Source of the DNA: Mangrovibacter phragmitis
Lineage (GTDB): Bacteria; Pseudomonadota; Gammaproteobacteria; Enterobacterales; Enterobacteriaceae
DNA: 64,000 nt
Reading direction: 5' to 3'
Assembly: GCF_001655675.1 (NCBI RefSeq)
Contig: NZ_LYRP01000012.1
Location: 486,963 to 550,962 of the forward strand
Shown here: positions 8,981-21,441 of the stretch, one piece after another
How positions within the stretch are numbered: the first letter of the stretch is position 1
Layout of the letters: each line of letters starts with the position of its first letter
Position numbers and translations under genes: made by a program
Notes under the pieces: generated by a model
Seen by the model: the letters and a program-made list of their open reading frames with translations, nothing else
Told to the model about the DNA's origin: nothing
Databases searched by the model: none

Positions 8981-11302
8981 TTAGTGGCAGTCACTGGTGC
9001 CTGCAGACTGGCAACAGGAAGCGACACTGCCTGGTTTGGCAACCAGGTGTACTTCCACCCGACTACGCGCACGGCGTAAAGCGCCCAACAGCACCACATT
9101 GAACAGCACCACCGCCAGAATACAGACCAGACTGTATTGAGGATGGCTGTGGAAAGAGACCACTTGGTAGTACACCGTAGCCAACGAGTAAGCAATGTTC
9201 AGACCCCACAGAATGGAAAACGTCATCCATCCTCGACCCGCTTCACGAGCGATGGCGCCCATCACCGAGATACAAGGGATGTAAAGCAATACAAAGATTA
9301 AGTAGCTGTATGCCGCAGACTCACTACCAAACTTACTGCTCATGACGCCCATGGCACCGGTCGCCATTTCGCCATCACCTTTACTGGCTTCAATGGGGTT
9401 AGCCAGTACGCTGAGACTGAATGTGTCTTTCAGGCTTCTCCAGGTATCCTGAAGCGCCCCCTGAAGTTCACTCAATAAGTTGAAGGATGCCGGATCAAAC
9501 GCTTCATTATGAATATCCTCGGCGGTATACAACGTATTGAGTGTGCCAACAACCACTTCTTTCGCCATAGCACCGGTAAACAACCCTACAGTTGCTTGCC
9601 AGTTATCCTGGTGAACGCCTATGGGTTGCAACAGCGGAGTCAGAACGCGACTGACGGACGCCAGGGCTGAATCGTTAATGTTATCTGCCGCTTTCCCGGT
9701 GAGTGTGAAACTGTTCAGGGCGCCGATAAAAATACTCACCAGAACAATCACTTTTCCGGCACGGATCACGAACCCTTTCAGGCGTTGCCAGGTTTGAATT
9801 AACAGGCTTTTCAGGTGCGGGACGTGGTAAACCGGCAACTCCATGACAAATGGAGTGGCTTCACCACGCATAATAGTGTGCTTCAGCATCAGGCCGGTAA
9901 GTATTGCCATCACAATGCCCAGCAGGTAGAGCGAAAAAACAATCAATGCCCCTTGTTGCCCAAAGAATGCCGCGGAGAAAACAGCGAATATAGCAAGGCG
10001 TGCACCGCAGGACATAAATGGCGCCATCATGATGGTTGTCAGCCGCTCACGGGGTGCGTCAAGGGTACGTGAACCCATCACTGAAGGTACGTTACAACCA
10101 AAACCAACAATCAGCGGGACAAATGACTTACCAGGCAACCCCAGAGATTGCATCAGGCGGTCCATAACAAAGGCTGCCCGAGCCATGTAACCCGAATCTT
10201 CAAGGAAAGAGAGAAACAGGTACATCATGCCGATTTGCGGTACCAGTGGTAATACGGTGTTGATCCCACCGCCAATGCCCTGGGCAAGCAATAACGTCAG
10301 CCAGTCCGGGAAATGTAACGTTGCGCCAACCCACTGCAGACCGTGGATAAAGATGGCGACGGAACCGGCGTCAAAAATAGGTTGCAATGCACCACCAATG
10401 TTAATGGCCAGCAGAAACATCAGGTACATTACAAACAGAAAAATGGGTAAACCGAGGAAGCGGTTCAGGACGATTTTATCTACCTGCGCAGTGAGCTTGT
10501 TCGGCTCAACAGTAATGCTGTTACTGACTGATTCACAGATGGTGGCAATGGTCTGATAACGCGCGTCAGCAATATATAACGCCGGGTCATCAATTTTTTC
10601 ACTCAGCCCGGCTTTTACTGCATTGAGTTGGTTGCTTGCATCTCCAGCGTAGGCAAGGCTATAGATATCCCCTTCCAGCATTTGTATGCCCAGCCAGCGG
10701 CGGTGGTCCGCCGGTAATGTATCGGGCATGGACTCAGCCAGTTGTTGCGCGCTGTCAATAATGGGTTGCGGGTAATGAACGAACTCTTGTTTACTGTTTT
10801 TTTGGTGAATGTCCAGAGCGCGTTTCAGGTTGTCGATACCCCGCCCACGAGTGGAAACCAGTGGCACGACCGGGCAGCCAAGCCGGGCAGAAAGCGCATC
10901 AATATCAATACGCAGGTGCTGTTTCTCTGCAATATCCAGCATGTTCAGGGCGACAACACAAGGAATACCGAGTTCAAGAAGCTGCAATGTTAAATAAAGA
11001 TTGCGTTCAAGATTGCTGGCATCAACAACGTTAATCAGTAAATCTGCATCACCGCTCAGAATGTAGTGGCAGGCAATTTGTTCATCGAGGGAGGTTTGTG
11101 CAGAAATAGTGGTCAGGGAATACGTACCAGGCAGGTCAACAAGTGTAACCTGATGTTCTGGTGTCGCAAACAGCCCTTCTTTACGTTCAACCGTTACGCC
11201 CGCCCAATTCCCTACACGCTGGCGGGCACCTGTTAATTGGTTAAATAATGTTGTTTTCCCGGAATTGGGATTACCAATCAAACCAACAGTAATTGTTTTC
11301 AT
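8981..11302 (-). CDS. feoB: Ferrous iron transport protein FeoB
   Basis: FeoB is the inner-membrane Fe(II) permease with a cytoplasmic GTPase domain. From the ATG at 11302 it has 773 residues, the E. coli length. The longer frame to 11371 would add 23 residues with no homology and would reach into feoA. GTPase motifs are at the start: G1 GNPNSGKTT (10-18), DLPGTYSL (G3), NMLD (G4) and STRG (G5). The membrane part shows the two gate repeats, including MYLFLSFLEDSGYMARAAF, FVPLIVGFGCNVPSVMG and MAPFMSCGARLAIF. The C-terminus ends in a Cys cluster (SVASCCQSAGTSDCH). The start has only a weak ribosome site, so coupling to feoA translation is likely. Confidence 0.98.
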   Translation of the reverse strand: MKTITVGLIGNPNSGKTTLFNQLTGARQRVGNWAGVTVERKEGLFATPEHQVTLVDLPGTYSLTTISAQTSLDEQIACHYILSGDADLLINVVDASNLERNLYLTLQLLELGIPCVVALNMLDIAEKQHLRIDIDALSARLGCPVVPLVSTRGRGIDNLKRALDIHQKNSKQEFVHYPQPIIDSAQQLAESMPDTLPADHRRWLGIQMLEGDIYSLAYAGDASNQLNAVKAGLSEKIDDPALYIADARYQTIATICESVSNSITVEPNKLTAQVDKIVLNRFLGLPIFLFVMYLMFLLAINIGGALQPIFDAGSVAIFIHGLQWVGATLHFPDWLTLLLAQGIGGGINTVLPLVPQIGMMYLFLSFLEDSGYMARAAFVMDRLMQSLGLPGKSFVPLIVGFGCNVPSVMGSRTLDAPRERLTTIMMAPFMSCGARLAIFAVFSAAFFGQQGALIVFSLYLLGIVMAILTGLMLKHTIMRGEATPFVMELPVYHVPHLKSLLIQTWQRLKGFVIRAGKVIVLVSIFIGALNSFTLTGKAADNINDSALASVSRVLTPLLQPIGVHQDNWQATVGLFTGAMAKEVVVGTLNTLYTAEDIHNEAFDPASFNLLSELQGALQDTWRSLKDTFSLSVLANPIEASKGDGEMATGAMGVMSSKFGSESAAYSYLIFVLLYIPCISVMGAIAREAGRGWMTFSILWGLNIAYSLATVYYQVVSFHSHPQYSLVCILAVVLFNVVLLGALRRARSRVEVHLVAKPGSVASCCQSAGTSDCH

Positions 11303-11351
11303 TTTATGACCCACTTTCTTGCATTGCCATGACCTAACAACTGAGCGTAAC

Positions 11352-11576
11352 TCAGCGTATTTCCTCGACATTTAATAGCGCCAGGTCTTTTTTACGCACG
11401 ACCAGGTTAACGCGACGGGTTTCAATATGAATAGGATCGCCCAGTGGTGCCACACGTACCACATTGAATGACGAACCTGGCAACATGCCTAAAGAGAGAA
11501 GCTTTTGGCGGTATGCCGGGCTGATTTCTCCGGAGAACCCAATGATTTTCCATGAGCTGGATGGTAAGAATTGCAT
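11352..11576 (-). CDS. feoA: Ferrous iron transport protein FeoA
   Basis: FeoA is a 74-residue SH3-like cytoplasmic protein needed for FeoB activity. The core [38 protein letters not shown] is essentially that of E. coli. It is first in feoABC, 49 bases before feoB, and has a Fur box about 110 bases upstream. Confidence 0.97.
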   Translation of the reverse strand: MQFLPSSSWKIIGFSGEISPAYRQKLLSLGMLPGSSFNVVRVAPLGDPIHIETRRVNLVVRKKDLALLNVEEIR

Positions 11577-11684
11577 AATGCCTGCCAGAACTTACAAGTG
11601 AACGTTTACCAAGAGAACAGCCTGAAATGAGATTCAGAGGAGCCTCGCCAGAAAAATAGAACAGAATAAAACAAGTAATACAAT

Positions 11685-11703
11685 GATAATGAGAATGGTT
11701 TTC
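11685..11703 (-). promoter_or_regulatory. Fur box of the feoABC promoter
   Basis: GATAATGAGAATGGTTTTC matches the 19-base Fur consensus GATAATGATAATCATTATC at 15 of 19 positions. It lies upstream of feoA, which is Fur- and FNR-controlled in E. coli. I looked for an FNR site (TTGAT-N4-ATCAA) nearby and found none that I would call. Confidence 0.78.
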
Positions 11704-11759
11704 GTAATCAACTCGATTTAACACAAATGAATCTTATTTCACACTTTATTCGTACTAAG

Positions 11760-12110
11760 GTTAATCTGTGTCATAAAGAGGGTATTTAGCATGAGTGGTG
11801 GGGTATTTCAAATAACTACAAATGGTTAATTTTGTTAAATTAAAGGTTAGATTTTAAATATTTTGGTGAAGTGTATTTTATTTATATTAAAAAATAATTA
11901 TTTGCTAAATTCCAGCCCGCTAACAATTAACTTTTATATATGCGCTGGTGTGCGGAACCGGCGAATTTTACAGGACTATTTCAGTATCACTGGGGCAGCT
12001 TTGTTACAAGGTGAAACTGAGCAGGTGACAGGCGGAGAACGATTTTTTTTCTGATTTTTTGTGATTTTTTTTGCCAGCCCGGGTAAACAGGCTGGCAATT
12101 TTCATATCAC
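11760..12110. other. AT-rich tex-feoA intergenic region with T-tracts and hairpin
   Basis: No gene is recognisable. The left part (11820-11950) is very AT-rich. From 12040 there are three T-tracts on the plus strand (12043-12050, 12054-12060, 12065-12072), directly followed by the hairpin TTGCCAGC-loop-GCTGGCAA (12071-12098) and then TTTT. Read rightward this resembles a terminator, yet no rightward gene lies before it. Read leftward, for tex, the hairpin is followed by A, not T. A 63-codon rightward frame at 11863-12054 has no ribosome site or protein-like composition and is not called. Confidence 0.5.
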
Positions 12111-12113
12111 GGA

Positions 12114-14435
12114 TTAACGCTTTTTACCAAATGCGGCAGTCAGTGCGTCGCTCATGGCACTGTTACCTGAGCTGGTTGTTTCACGCTGGTGCTGACGTGA
12201 CTGTTGTTGAGGGCGCTGTTGCGTGTTGCCACCTTTTGCCCGACGAGGCTGGCTCTCCCCTGGTTGTTCGTCAAGACGCATAGACAACGCAATGCGCTTG
12301 CGGGCCAAATCCACTTCCATCACTTTGACTTTAACGATATCACCGGTTTTCACCACCTTGTGTGGGTCCTCAACGAATTTATCTGCTAAAGAAGAGATAT
12401 GCACCAGTCCATCCTGATGCACGCCAATATCTACGAATGCGCCGAAGTTAGTGACGTTGGTGACAGCACCTTCCAGGATCATGCCCGGCTGGAGATCGTT
12501 GAGTGTTTCCACTCCATCAGCAAATTGCGCCGTTTTAAACTCAGGTCGCGGGTCGCGCCCGGGCTTTTCCAGCTCTTTGATAATGTCCGTAACAGTAGGA
12601 ACACCAAAACGTTCATCAGTGAAGTCGATCGCTTTCAGGTTACGTAGTGCGCCATCATCACCCATCAAGTCCCGTAAGGCTTTATGGGTTGCGGCAAGAA
12701 TCCGCTCAACAACAGGGTAGGCTTCAGGGTGAACAGTTGATGCATCCAGCGGGTTATCCCCGTGGTTGATACGCAAAAAGCCGGCACATTGTTCAAAAGC
12801 TTTCGGCCCCAGACGGCTAACTTTCAGCAGTTGCTGGCGGTTCTGGAACTGTCCATTCTGGTCGCGCCAGTCGACAATATTCTGCGCCATCATACGTGTC
12901 AGACCTGCCACACGGGTTAATAACGGCACCGATGCGGTGTTTAAATCCACACCCACGGCGTTTACGCAGTCTTCGACTACGGCATCGAGTTTTTTCGCCA
13001 GTTGATTTTGGCTGACATCGTGCTGGTACTGGCCTACTCCGATAGATTTCGGGTCTATTTTCACCAGCTCAGCGAGCGGATCCTGCAGGCGGCGGGCAAT
13101 GGAGACCGCGCCACGCAAAGAAACATCAAGTGATGGAAATTCTTGTGCCGCCAGTTCCGAAGCGGAATAGACTGATGCCCCGGCTTCGCTGACAATCACT
13201 TTCTGTGCTTTAAGGTGAGGATACTGTTTTAGCACATCCAGCCAGAAACGTTCTGTCTCGCGCGATGCTGTACCGTTACCGATAGCGACCAGTTCGACAT
13301 GGTGTTTTTCACACAATGCTGCCAGCACAACCGCCGCTTTAGCTGCCTGCCCGGTATGCGGGTAAATGGTATCAGTAGCAACCAGTTTCCCGGTGGCGTC
13401 CACAACGGCAACTTTAACCCCGGTACGCAAACCCGGATCCAGCCCCATTGTGGCACGCATTCCCGCAGGTGCCGCCATCAGCAAATCATGCAGGTTACGG
13501 GCAAAGACATTGATTGCTTCATCTTCCGCGCGTTCGCGCAGGGTAGACATTAGCTCTGTTTCCAGGTGCATTAACACCTTGATACGCCAGGTCCAGGAAA
13601 CAACCGCACGCCGCCAGTTATCTGCTGGCGCGTTGTTCAGGCGTAGCCCAAGGTGGTCAATAATCAGTTGTTCACAGTAACTTTCTTTGGGGGGCTCATC
13701 AAACTGGGGATCCGGGTTAACGGCTAACTGAAGCACACCTTCGTTACGGCCACGGAACATGGCCAGAGCACGGTGTGAAGGCACACCAGAAATGGCTTCA
13801 TGGTGGGCAAAATAGTCACGGAATTTCGCGCCTTCTTCTTCCTTACCTGGTACCACGGTGGAAGCCAGATGGGCATTACGCCACAGGTAGTCACGCACTT
13901 TTGCCAGCAAGGCCGCATCTTCAGCGAAGCGTTCCATCAAAATATAGCGCGCGCCATCCAGCACTGCTTTGGTGTCGGGCAGGCCTTTGTCTGCGTCAAT
14001 ATACTGCTCTGCTTCCTGTTCTGGTGTGCGGGAGGCATCCTGCCAGAGCAGATCCGCAAGCGGCTCTAACCCTGCTTCAATGGCGATTTGCCCACGAGTG
14101 CGGCGTTTAGGTTTGTACGGGAGATATAAGTCTTCAAGCTCCGTTTTGCTCAGTGTTGAATTAATGGCTCCAGCCAGTTCATCACTCAGCTTCCCTTGCT
14201 CGCTAATCGACTTCAGAATGGCCTGGCGGCGCTCTTCCAGTTCACGCAGATAACCCAGACGGACTTCAAGTTGACGCAATTGGGTGTCATCCAGCCCACC
14301 TGTGATCTCTTTACGATAACGTGCGATAAATGGCACGGTGTTCCCTTCATCAAGCAAACGGATAGCCGCTTCAACCTGCTCATTCCGTGCCTTGAGTTCA
14401 CTGGCAATAATGCCGTTAAGCGAATTGTTCATCAT
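12114..14435 (-). CDS. tex: Tex-family RNA-binding transcription accessory protein (YhgF)
   Basis: Tex is a conserved cytoplasmic nucleic-acid-binding protein that affects transcription and is related to eukaryotic Spt6; its precise job in enterobacteria is not settled. The product has 773 residues, as in E. coli. Domains in order: N-terminal helical Tex domain ([24 protein letters not shown] near 28-50), YqgF/RNase H-like domain with [17 protein letters not shown] near 330, tandem helix-hairpin-helix segments ([43 protein letters not shown]) and a C-terminal S1 domain ([21 protein letters not shown]). A basic, Gln-rich tail ends in GKKR. It reads in the same direction as greB, 135 bases downstream. 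Confidence 0.96.
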   Translation of the reverse strand: MMNNSLNGIIASELKARNEQVEAAIRLLDEGNTVPFIARYRKEITGGLDDTQLRQLEVRLGYLRELEERRQAILKSISEQGKLSDELAGAINSTLSKTELEDLYLPYKPKRRTRGQIAIEAGLEPLADLLWQDASRTPEQEAEQYIDADKGLPDTKAVLDGARYILMERFAEDAALLAKVRDYLWRNAHLASTVVPGKEEEGAKFRDYFAHHEAISGVPSHRALAMFRGRNEGVLQLAVNPDPQFDEPPKESYCEQLIIDHLGLRLNNAPADNWRRAVVSWTWRIKVLMHLETELMSTLRERAEDEAINVFARNLHDLLMAAPAGMRATMGLDPGLRTGVKVAVVDATGKLVATDTIYPHTGQAAKAAVVLAALCEKHHVELVAIGNGTASRETERFWLDVLKQYPHLKAQKVIVSEAGASVYSASELAAQEFPSLDVSLRGAVSIARRLQDPLAELVKIDPKSIGVGQYQHDVSQNQLAKKLDAVVEDCVNAVGVDLNTASVPLLTRVAGLTRMMAQNIVDWRDQNGQFQNRQQLLKVSRLGPKAFEQCAGFLRINHGDNPLDASTVHPEAYPVVERILAATHKALRDLMGDDGALRNLKAIDFTDERFGVPTVTDIIKELEKPGRDPRPEFKTAQFADGVETLNDLQPGMILEGAVTNVTNFGAFVDIGVHQDGLVHISSLADKFVEDPHKVVKTGDIVKVKVMEVDLARKRIALSMRLDEQPGESQPRRAKGGNTQQRPQQQSRQHQRETTSSGNSAMSDALTAAFGKKR

Positions 14436-14570
14436 GGCTTTTGTTGTCTGTCTGTCGCGATAAAAAGTGAAGCACAGTTATACGGAGTCCGGAAATAAAA
14501 TGCCAGTTATGGCGACCTTTCAGCCTGCTTTTTCAGTTTGTTCTTTAAATCTTGTGAACAGTGCAGAGGC

Positions 14571-15065
14571 TCAGGCTTCTTTGGACCAGTCCGGTCTTGT
14601 ATAGCTGATACTGTTTACATACCAGGTTGCGATACCAGATGGTGTGATAACGGTGGCAACATCACCTTCTTCTTTTTTGAGCAACGCCCGGGCCACAGGA
14701 GCATCAATAGAGATGTAGTCATTGCGGCCAAAAATTTCGTCGTAGCCGACAATGCGAAACCGCCTGATATCCCCGTCGTCGTTTTCAATTTCCACCCAGG
14801 CGCCAAAAAACACTTTGCCATCCTGCTGTGGTGAGTGGTCAACAATGCGTAAACTCTCAAGGCATTTAGTGAGATAGCGAACACGCCGGTCAATTTCACG
14901 CAGGCGTTTCTTGTTGTACTGATAGTCGGCGTTTTCGCTACGGTCGCCAAGGCTTGCCGCCCAGGTAACTTTTTTGGTGACTTCAGGACGTTCTTCACGC
15001 CATAAATAATCCAGCTCTTTTTTTAGTTTTTCGTAACCCTCTCGGGTAATCAAGGGCGTTTTCAT
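14571..15065 (-). CDS. greB: Transcript cleavage factor GreB
   Basis: GreB enters the secondary channel of stalled, backtracked RNA polymerase and stimulates cleavage of the RNA 3' end. The product has 164 residues; E. coli has 158, and the extra residues are the tail DWSKEA. The N-terminal coiled coil with the acidic tip is present (TWAASLGDRSENADYQYNKKRLREIDRRVRYL), with the two acidic residues D41 and E44 expected at the catalytic tip. The C-terminal globular domain follows (FGAWVEIENDDGD...YDEIFGRNDYISID). It is divergent from ompR, as in E. coli. Confidence 0.97.
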   Translation of the reverse strand: MKTPLITREGYEKLKKELDYLWREERPEVTKKVTWAASLGDRSENADYQYNKKRLREIDRRVRYLTKCLESLRIVDHSPQQDGKVFFGAWVEIENDDGDIRRFRIVGYDEIFGRNDYISIDAPVARALLKKEEGDVATVITPSGIATWYVNSISYTRPDWSKEA

Positions 15066-15286
15066 GCAATGTACCTGTTAGTTCTGTCAAATGGTGAAGC
15101 AGGCCTGTTTTACAATAACTTGCCTGTCGCTTTATGCACCAGTTTGTGATGTATTGTACAGATAAGTCGCTGTTAAATATGCTTTGTAACAATTTTGACT
15201 AGAATATATACCAGTTTTATCTGGTCGTTGGCGCACACTTTTCTAGAATAGCCATCGTACAATTCGAGCCTTTGGGAGTTAACAGT

Positions 15287-17355
<2,069 letters not shown>

Positions 17356-17394
17356 CCGGACGCTGGTAACTCCACCAGACAGGTGATACAAAGC

Positions 17395-17426
17395 AAAGCC
17401 CGTGTATTCCAGAATACACGGGCTTT
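17395..17426. terminator. Bidirectional terminator between envZ and pckA
   Basis: The arms AAAGCCCGTGTATTC (17395-17409) and GAATACACGGGCTTT (17412-17426) form a 15-base stem. It lies 40 bases after envZ and 26 bases after pckA, which converge here. Confidence 0.88.
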
Positions 17427-17451
17427 CTGCTACTCAGACTCAGGGAGTTGG

Positions 17452-19068
17452 TTACCGGGTTTGTGGCCCGGCACTGACCAGCGCGGCACCCGCGGGAGTA
17501 TCGGTATATTTCTCGAAGTTATCCACAAACAGTGTGGCGAGATGCTGCGCTTTCTCTTCCCATTGTGCGGCAGTGGCCCATGTATTGCGTGGGTCAAGTA
17601 TCCTGGCGTTCACTCCCGTTAATGCAACTGGTACGGCGAGGTTAAAGACCGGTAGCGTGGTGGTTTCAGCGTTATCCAGTTCTCCACTAATAATGGCATC
17701 GATGATTGCGCGCGTATCTTTAATGGAAATACGTTTACCAGAACCGTTCCAGCCCGTATTCACCAGATAGGCCTGGGCACCGGCAGCCTGCATCCGTTTC
17801 ACCAGCACTTCTGCATACTGCGTGGGGTGCAGCGTGAGGAAGGCGGCGCCAAAGCAGGCAGAGAATGTAGGCGTTGGTTCGTCCACACCACATTCTGTAC
17901 CAGCCAGTTTTGCGGTGAAACCTGAAAGGAAGTGGTATTGCGTTTGTTCGGCTGTCAGGCGTGAAACAGGTGGCAGCACTCCAAATGCGTCTGCGGTGAG
18001 GAAAATCACCTTAGTGGCATGGCCTGCTTTGGATACTGGTTTAACAATATTATCAATGTGATAAATAGGGTAAGACACGCGGGTATTTTCAGTTTTGCTG
18101 CTGTCGTCGAAATCAATGGTGCCATCGGTAGCGACGGTGACATTTTCCAGCAAAGCATCACGGCGAATAGCCCGGTAAATATCTGGCTCTGCTGCTTCTG
18201 ATAAACGGATGGTTTTCGCGTAACAACCCCCTTCGAAGTTGAATACGCCGTCGTCATCCCAGCCGTGCTCGTCATCGCCAATCAGGCGGCGTTTCGGATC
18301 AGTGGAGAGAGTGGTTTTACCGGTTCCGGATAAACCGAAGAAGACCGCTACATCGCCTTTTTCACCAACATTGGCGGAACAGTGCATGGAGGCAATGTTT
18401 TTCAGTGGCAGCAGGTAGTTCATAATGGCGAACATCCCTTTCTTCATTTCGCCGCCATACCAGGTGCCACCAATTAACTGCATGCGTTCTGTCAGGTTAA
18501 AGGCAACAAAGTTTTCTGAATTCAGGCCTTGTGCCTGCCAGTTTGGATTGGTGCATTTTGCCCCATTCATTACGATGAAGTCAGGTTCAAAATCAACGAG
18601 TTCTTCATCATTGGGCCGAATGAACATGTTCTTGACGAAATGTGCCTGCCAGGCCACTTCGGTAATGAAGCGTACACACAAGCGGCTGTCCGGGTTAGCA
18701 CCGCAAAAAGCATCAACCACAAACAGACGTTTTCCCGAAAGCTCTTCAGTGACGAGGTTTTTCAGGTCTTGCCATATTTCAGGGGTGAGCGGGTGATTGT
18801 CATTCTTTCCGCTGCCGTTATCAGCCCACCATAATGTATCGCGGGTTGTATCATCACGAACGATATATTTATCTTTTGGTGAGCGACCAGTGAAAACACC
18901 GGTATCAACAGCGACGGCACCCAGATTTGTCAGTACGCCACGTTCAAACCCTTCCAGGGTTGGGTCAAGCTCTTCACGATACAATCTATCGTAATCAGGG
19001 TTATACACCACTTCCAGTACGTCATGAATACCATAAGCCTTCAGTTCTTGCGGGGTTAAAACGCGCAT
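17452..19068 (-). CDS. pckA: Phosphoenolpyruvate carboxykinase (ATP)
   Basis: PckA turns oxaloacetate plus ATP into phosphoenolpyruvate and CO2, the first step of gluconeogenesis. The product has 538 residues (E. coli 540). The kinase-1a P-loop [11 protein letters not shown] is at 245-253, the metal site [24 protein letters not shown] follows, and the substrate-binding [10 protein letters not shown] (61-70) and [12 protein letters not shown] (228-239) are present. In E. coli pckA is followed upstream by yhgE before hslO; yhgE is absent here. Confidence 0.98.
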   Translation of the reverse strand: MRVLTPQELKAYGIHDVLEVVYNPDYDRLYREELDPTLEGFERGVLTNLGAVAVDTGVFTGRSPKDKYIVRDDTTRDTLWWADNGSGKNDNHPLTPEIWQDLKNLVTEELSGKRLFVVDAFCGANPDSRLCVRFITEVAWQAHFVKNMFIRPNDEELVDFEPDFIVMNGAKCTNPNWQAQGLNSENFVAFNLTERMQLIGGTWYGGEMKKGMFAIMNYLLPLKNIASMHCSANVGEKGDVAVFFGLSGTGKTTLSTDPKRRLIGDDEHGWDDDGVFNFEGGCYAKTIRLSEAAEPDIYRAIRRDALLENVTVATDGTIDFDDSSKTENTRVSYPIYHIDNIVKPVSKAGHATKVIFLTADAFGVLPPVSRLTAEQTQYHFLSGFTAKLAGTECGVDEPTPTFSACFGAAFLTLHPTQYAEVLVKRMQAAGAQAYLVNTGWNGSGKRISIKDTRAIIDAIISGELDNAETTTLPVFNLAVPVALTGVNARILDPRNTWATAAQWEEKAQHLATLFVDNFEKYTDTPAGAALVSAGPQTR

Positions 19069-19360
19069 GTCACTTCTCCTTAGCCAGGAACTATTACTAT
19101 AAATTGTAGGGTTATTAGCCGAATGTTGACCGCGACCCGCTTCATAGATTTACGTATCAAAAGATTTGTTCGCAAATCAACAGAAGCAGGGCAGGTCTCG
19201 CTGCGGGGAACATTATCGCAGGATTTTTTTATTAATGAATATAAGTGTTTTGCAAATGTTATTGAAAAGTAGAAAAAAAAGCCTTTTTGAGATTGTAAAC
19301 GCATACATAATGTTGCGACGGTGTAGTTCTCGACAAAACAGTGTGGTGGCTGACGGAAGG
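19069..19360 (-). promoter_or_regulatory. pckA upstream region
   Basis: This 290-base non-coding stretch lies between the pckA start and the hslO terminator and must hold the leftward pckA promoter. I see no convincing CRP or Cra site and no gene. AAGGAG lies a few bases before the pckA ATG. Confidence 0.45.
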
Positions 19361-19388
19361 GAAAAGAAGCCCTGGTGATGACCAGGGC
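19361..19388 (-). terminator. Rho-independent terminator of the igaA-hslO operon
   Basis: Read leftward, GCCCTGGT-CATC-ACCAGGGC is followed by TTCTTTTC, ten bases after the hslO stop. Confidence 0.85.
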
Positions 19389-19397
19389 CTGTAGTAC

Positions 19398-20276
19398 TTA
19401 ATGAATGTGCGGATCCGCTGGATCGGCATTGGTCCGTATTTCTGCGATATCCATAGCATTAAACAGGTAGTGGCTACCGCAATAATCACAATGCATATCT
19501 ATCTCACCATCTTCTTCAAGGATGGTGTTGATTTCTTCTTGTGGCAGAGTTTTCAGGGCTGCAGCACAGCGCTCACGTGAACAACTGCAAGAGAAACTGA
19601 CATCCTGAGGTTCATACAGAGTGACTTCTTCTTCGTGGTACAGGCGCCATAGCACTTCCTGGGCAGGCAGTGTCAGTAGTTCTTCGGCTTTGATGGTTTC
19701 TGTCAACGTGGCAAGGTGAGTAAAATCATCAGCCTGGGTATCCTGAGCAGGTAAGACTTGCAGGAACATACCTCCTGCTGCAGGTTTACCTTCTGACTCA
19801 CCAAGGCGAATAAACAGGCGGGTTGGCAATTGTTCTGAACGCACAAAGTAATCTTCCAGACACTCTGCGATGGTTTCACCTTCCAGACCAACCACACCCT
19901 GGTAGCGCTCACCTTCTTTCGGACTGATGGTGATAACCAGATAGCCATTACCCACCATTTCTTTCAGTGTGGCACTGGCTGGGAACTCTTCGCTAAAACG
20001 CGCAACACCACGCAGTTGCTGCTGGTTATTACCGTTGATAACAGCCAGGGACAACGGACCATCACCCTGCAACTGAACGGTAATATCACCTTCAAATTTC
20101 AATGTGGCAGTGAGCAGTGATGTGGCCACGAGCATTTCACCCAACAGGTTTTTCACCGGTTGCGGGTAATCGTGGTTGGCCAGCACTTGCTGCCAGGTGT
20201 CAGATACCGTTACCAGTTCGCCGCGAACAGCGAAATTTTCAAACAGATAACGGTGCAATTGGTCGTGTTGAACCAT
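19398..20276 (-). CDS. hslO: Redox-regulated chaperone Hsp33 (HslO)
   Basis: Hsp33 is a cytoplasmic holdase switched on by oxidation plus heat or by hypochlorite. From the ATG at 20276 it has 292 residues, the E. coli length; the frame continues to 20309 but that part has no homology and overlaps hslR. The zinc-binding redox switch is complete: C230-S-C232 and C263-x-x-C266 (CDYCGSHY), with a further C237. The N-terminal fold begins [19 protein letters not shown]. It lies 25 bases after hslR and closes the operon before a terminator. Confidence 0.97.
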   Translation of the reverse strand: MVQHDQLHRYLFENFAVRGELVTVSDTWQQVLANHDYPQPVKNLLGEMLVATSLLTATLKFEGDITVQLQGDGPLSLAVINGNNQQQLRGVARFSEEFPASATLKEMVGNGYLVITISPKEGERYQGVVGLEGETIAECLEDYFVRSEQLPTRLFIRLGESEGKPAAGGMFLQVLPAQDTQADDFTHLATLTETIKAEELLTLPAQEVLWRLYHEEEVTLYEPQDVSFSCSCSRERCAAALKTLPQEEINTILEEDGEIDMHCDYCGSHYLFNAMDIAEIRTNADPADPHIH

Positions 20277-20301
20277 ACTTTCTCTCTCTTGCGGGCGGTG
20301 A

Positions 20302-20703
20302 TTATTCATTGCCGCCGTATTTAAATTTCATCAAATCACGCCGCTCTTTTTTGTCAGGGCGACGTTCAGGATGCGGCATTGTCAGTGAATTCATTTTACG
20401 AGCCAGTGCGATATTCTCGCGCTTCTCAATACTGTCCGGTGTTTCTTCATACAGCGTAGCAGCTTGTATTGCGGGACCACGTTTGTCGGTGATGCCTTTA
20501 ATAATAACCGTACGCTGGTCATTACCCTGACGAATCACCAGACAGGCATCCAGTTCGACGATTTTGCTCGGTTTACTTCGCTGGCTGTTGTAGTGCACCT
20601 TCCCGCCTTCAACCATTTCTCTCGCAATGGCCCGGGTTTTATAAAAACGGGCAGCCCACAGCCATTTATCCAGCCGCACACCTTCTGCGATTTTCTCTTT
20701 CAT
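20302..20703 (-). CDS. hslR: Heat shock protein 15, ribosome-associated (HslR)
   Basis: Hsp15 binds free 50S subunits that carry nascent chains and helps recycle them after heat stress. The product has 133 residues, equal to E. coli. The S4 RNA-binding domain is at the N-terminus ([31 protein letters not shown]). The C-terminal part is basic and helical ([24 protein letters not shown]). It lies 11 bases after yrfG and 25 before hslO. Confidence 0.97.
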   Translation of the reverse strand: MKEKIAEGVRLDKWLWAARFYKTRAIAREMVEGGKVHYNSQRSKPSKIVELDACLVIRQGNDQRTVIIKGITDKRGPAIQAATLYEETPDSIEKRENIALARKMNSLTMPHPERRPDKKERRDLMKFKYGGNE

Positions 20704-20714
20704 CTCACCTCCTT

Positions 20715-21383
20715 TCAGGATAGTGCCTGGAGCAGCCCCCGGTAGTCACCTGTTGCCGGATGGCGGTGCCAGATTTTATCGGGTTGCCCGGAGTCCGGGT
20801 TAGTGACCCCGAGACAATAGCGAATGCCGAATTGTTTTGCGGCATCAAGAATAGGTTCGCTGTCGTCAATGAACAATGTGCGAGCCGGATCAAACCCGGT
20901 TTGCTCCTGAACAGCCAGCCACAGACGCCTGTCTTCTTTGGGATAACCAAATGTATGGGTGGAAAGTAATAAATCAAGCCAGTTGCCTAAACCAGTATGT
21001 TCCAGTTTGACAGAAAGGTTATACGGGTGCGCATTAGTCAGCAGGACTCGCCGCTTCCCGGCCTGTTTCAGAGCAGATAAAAATGGCGCGGTATCAGCCC
21101 GCAAGGCTGCCCGTGGCCCCATCTCCCGGGTCATACCACGAATATCCAGGCCGAGTTCATTACCCCAGTAATCGAGACAATACCAGTTTAGCGTATGTTG
21201 TACGGCATGGTATTTCTGGCGAATCAGGGTATGTGCGTCCTCGAGGGGAATGCCCCGCTGTTTGCTGAGCGTTTCTGGCACCAGATGCAGCCAAAAATAG
21301 TTGTCAAATGCGAGGTCGAGTAAGGTGCCGTCCATATCCAGCAGAACGGTGTCGATATGTTGCCAGTCAATGTCGACGTGCAT
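20715..21383 (-). CDS. yrfG: HAD-superfamily phosphatase YrfG
   Basis: This is a 222-residue HAD hydrolase related to purine nucleotide phosphatases; E. coli YrfG shows activity on GMP and IMP in vitro. The HAD motif I is D16-M-D18-G-T in LLDMDGTLLDLAFDN, motif II is LLTNAHPYNLSVKLEHTG and motif III/IV is GYPKEDRRLW with FIDDSEPILDAAKQFG. The ATG at 21383 has GGGAG nine bases upstream and gives the E. coli length; the frame runs ten codons further up without homology. It sits 58 bases after igaA. Confidence 0.93.
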   Translation of the reverse strand: MHVDIDWQHIDTVLLDMDGTLLDLAFDNYFWLHLVPETLSKQRGIPLEDAHTLIRQKYHAVQHTLNWYCLDYWGNELGLDIRGMTREMGPRAALRADTAPFLSALKQAGKRRVLLTNAHPYNLSVKLEHTGLGNWLDLLLSTHTFGYPKEDRRLWLAVQEQTGFDPARTLFIDDSEPILDAAKQFGIRYCLGVTNPDSGQPDKIWHRHPATGDYRGLLQALS

Positions 21384-21441
21384 GAGAGCTCCCGGGTGTT
21401 CACAATGTGCCACAGGTTATCACAACCTGCGGCATGAATAC

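Noticed and set aside
11863..12054. 63-codon rightward frame between tex and feoA
   Set aside because: No ribosome site, start inside very AT-rich DNA and no protein-like pattern.
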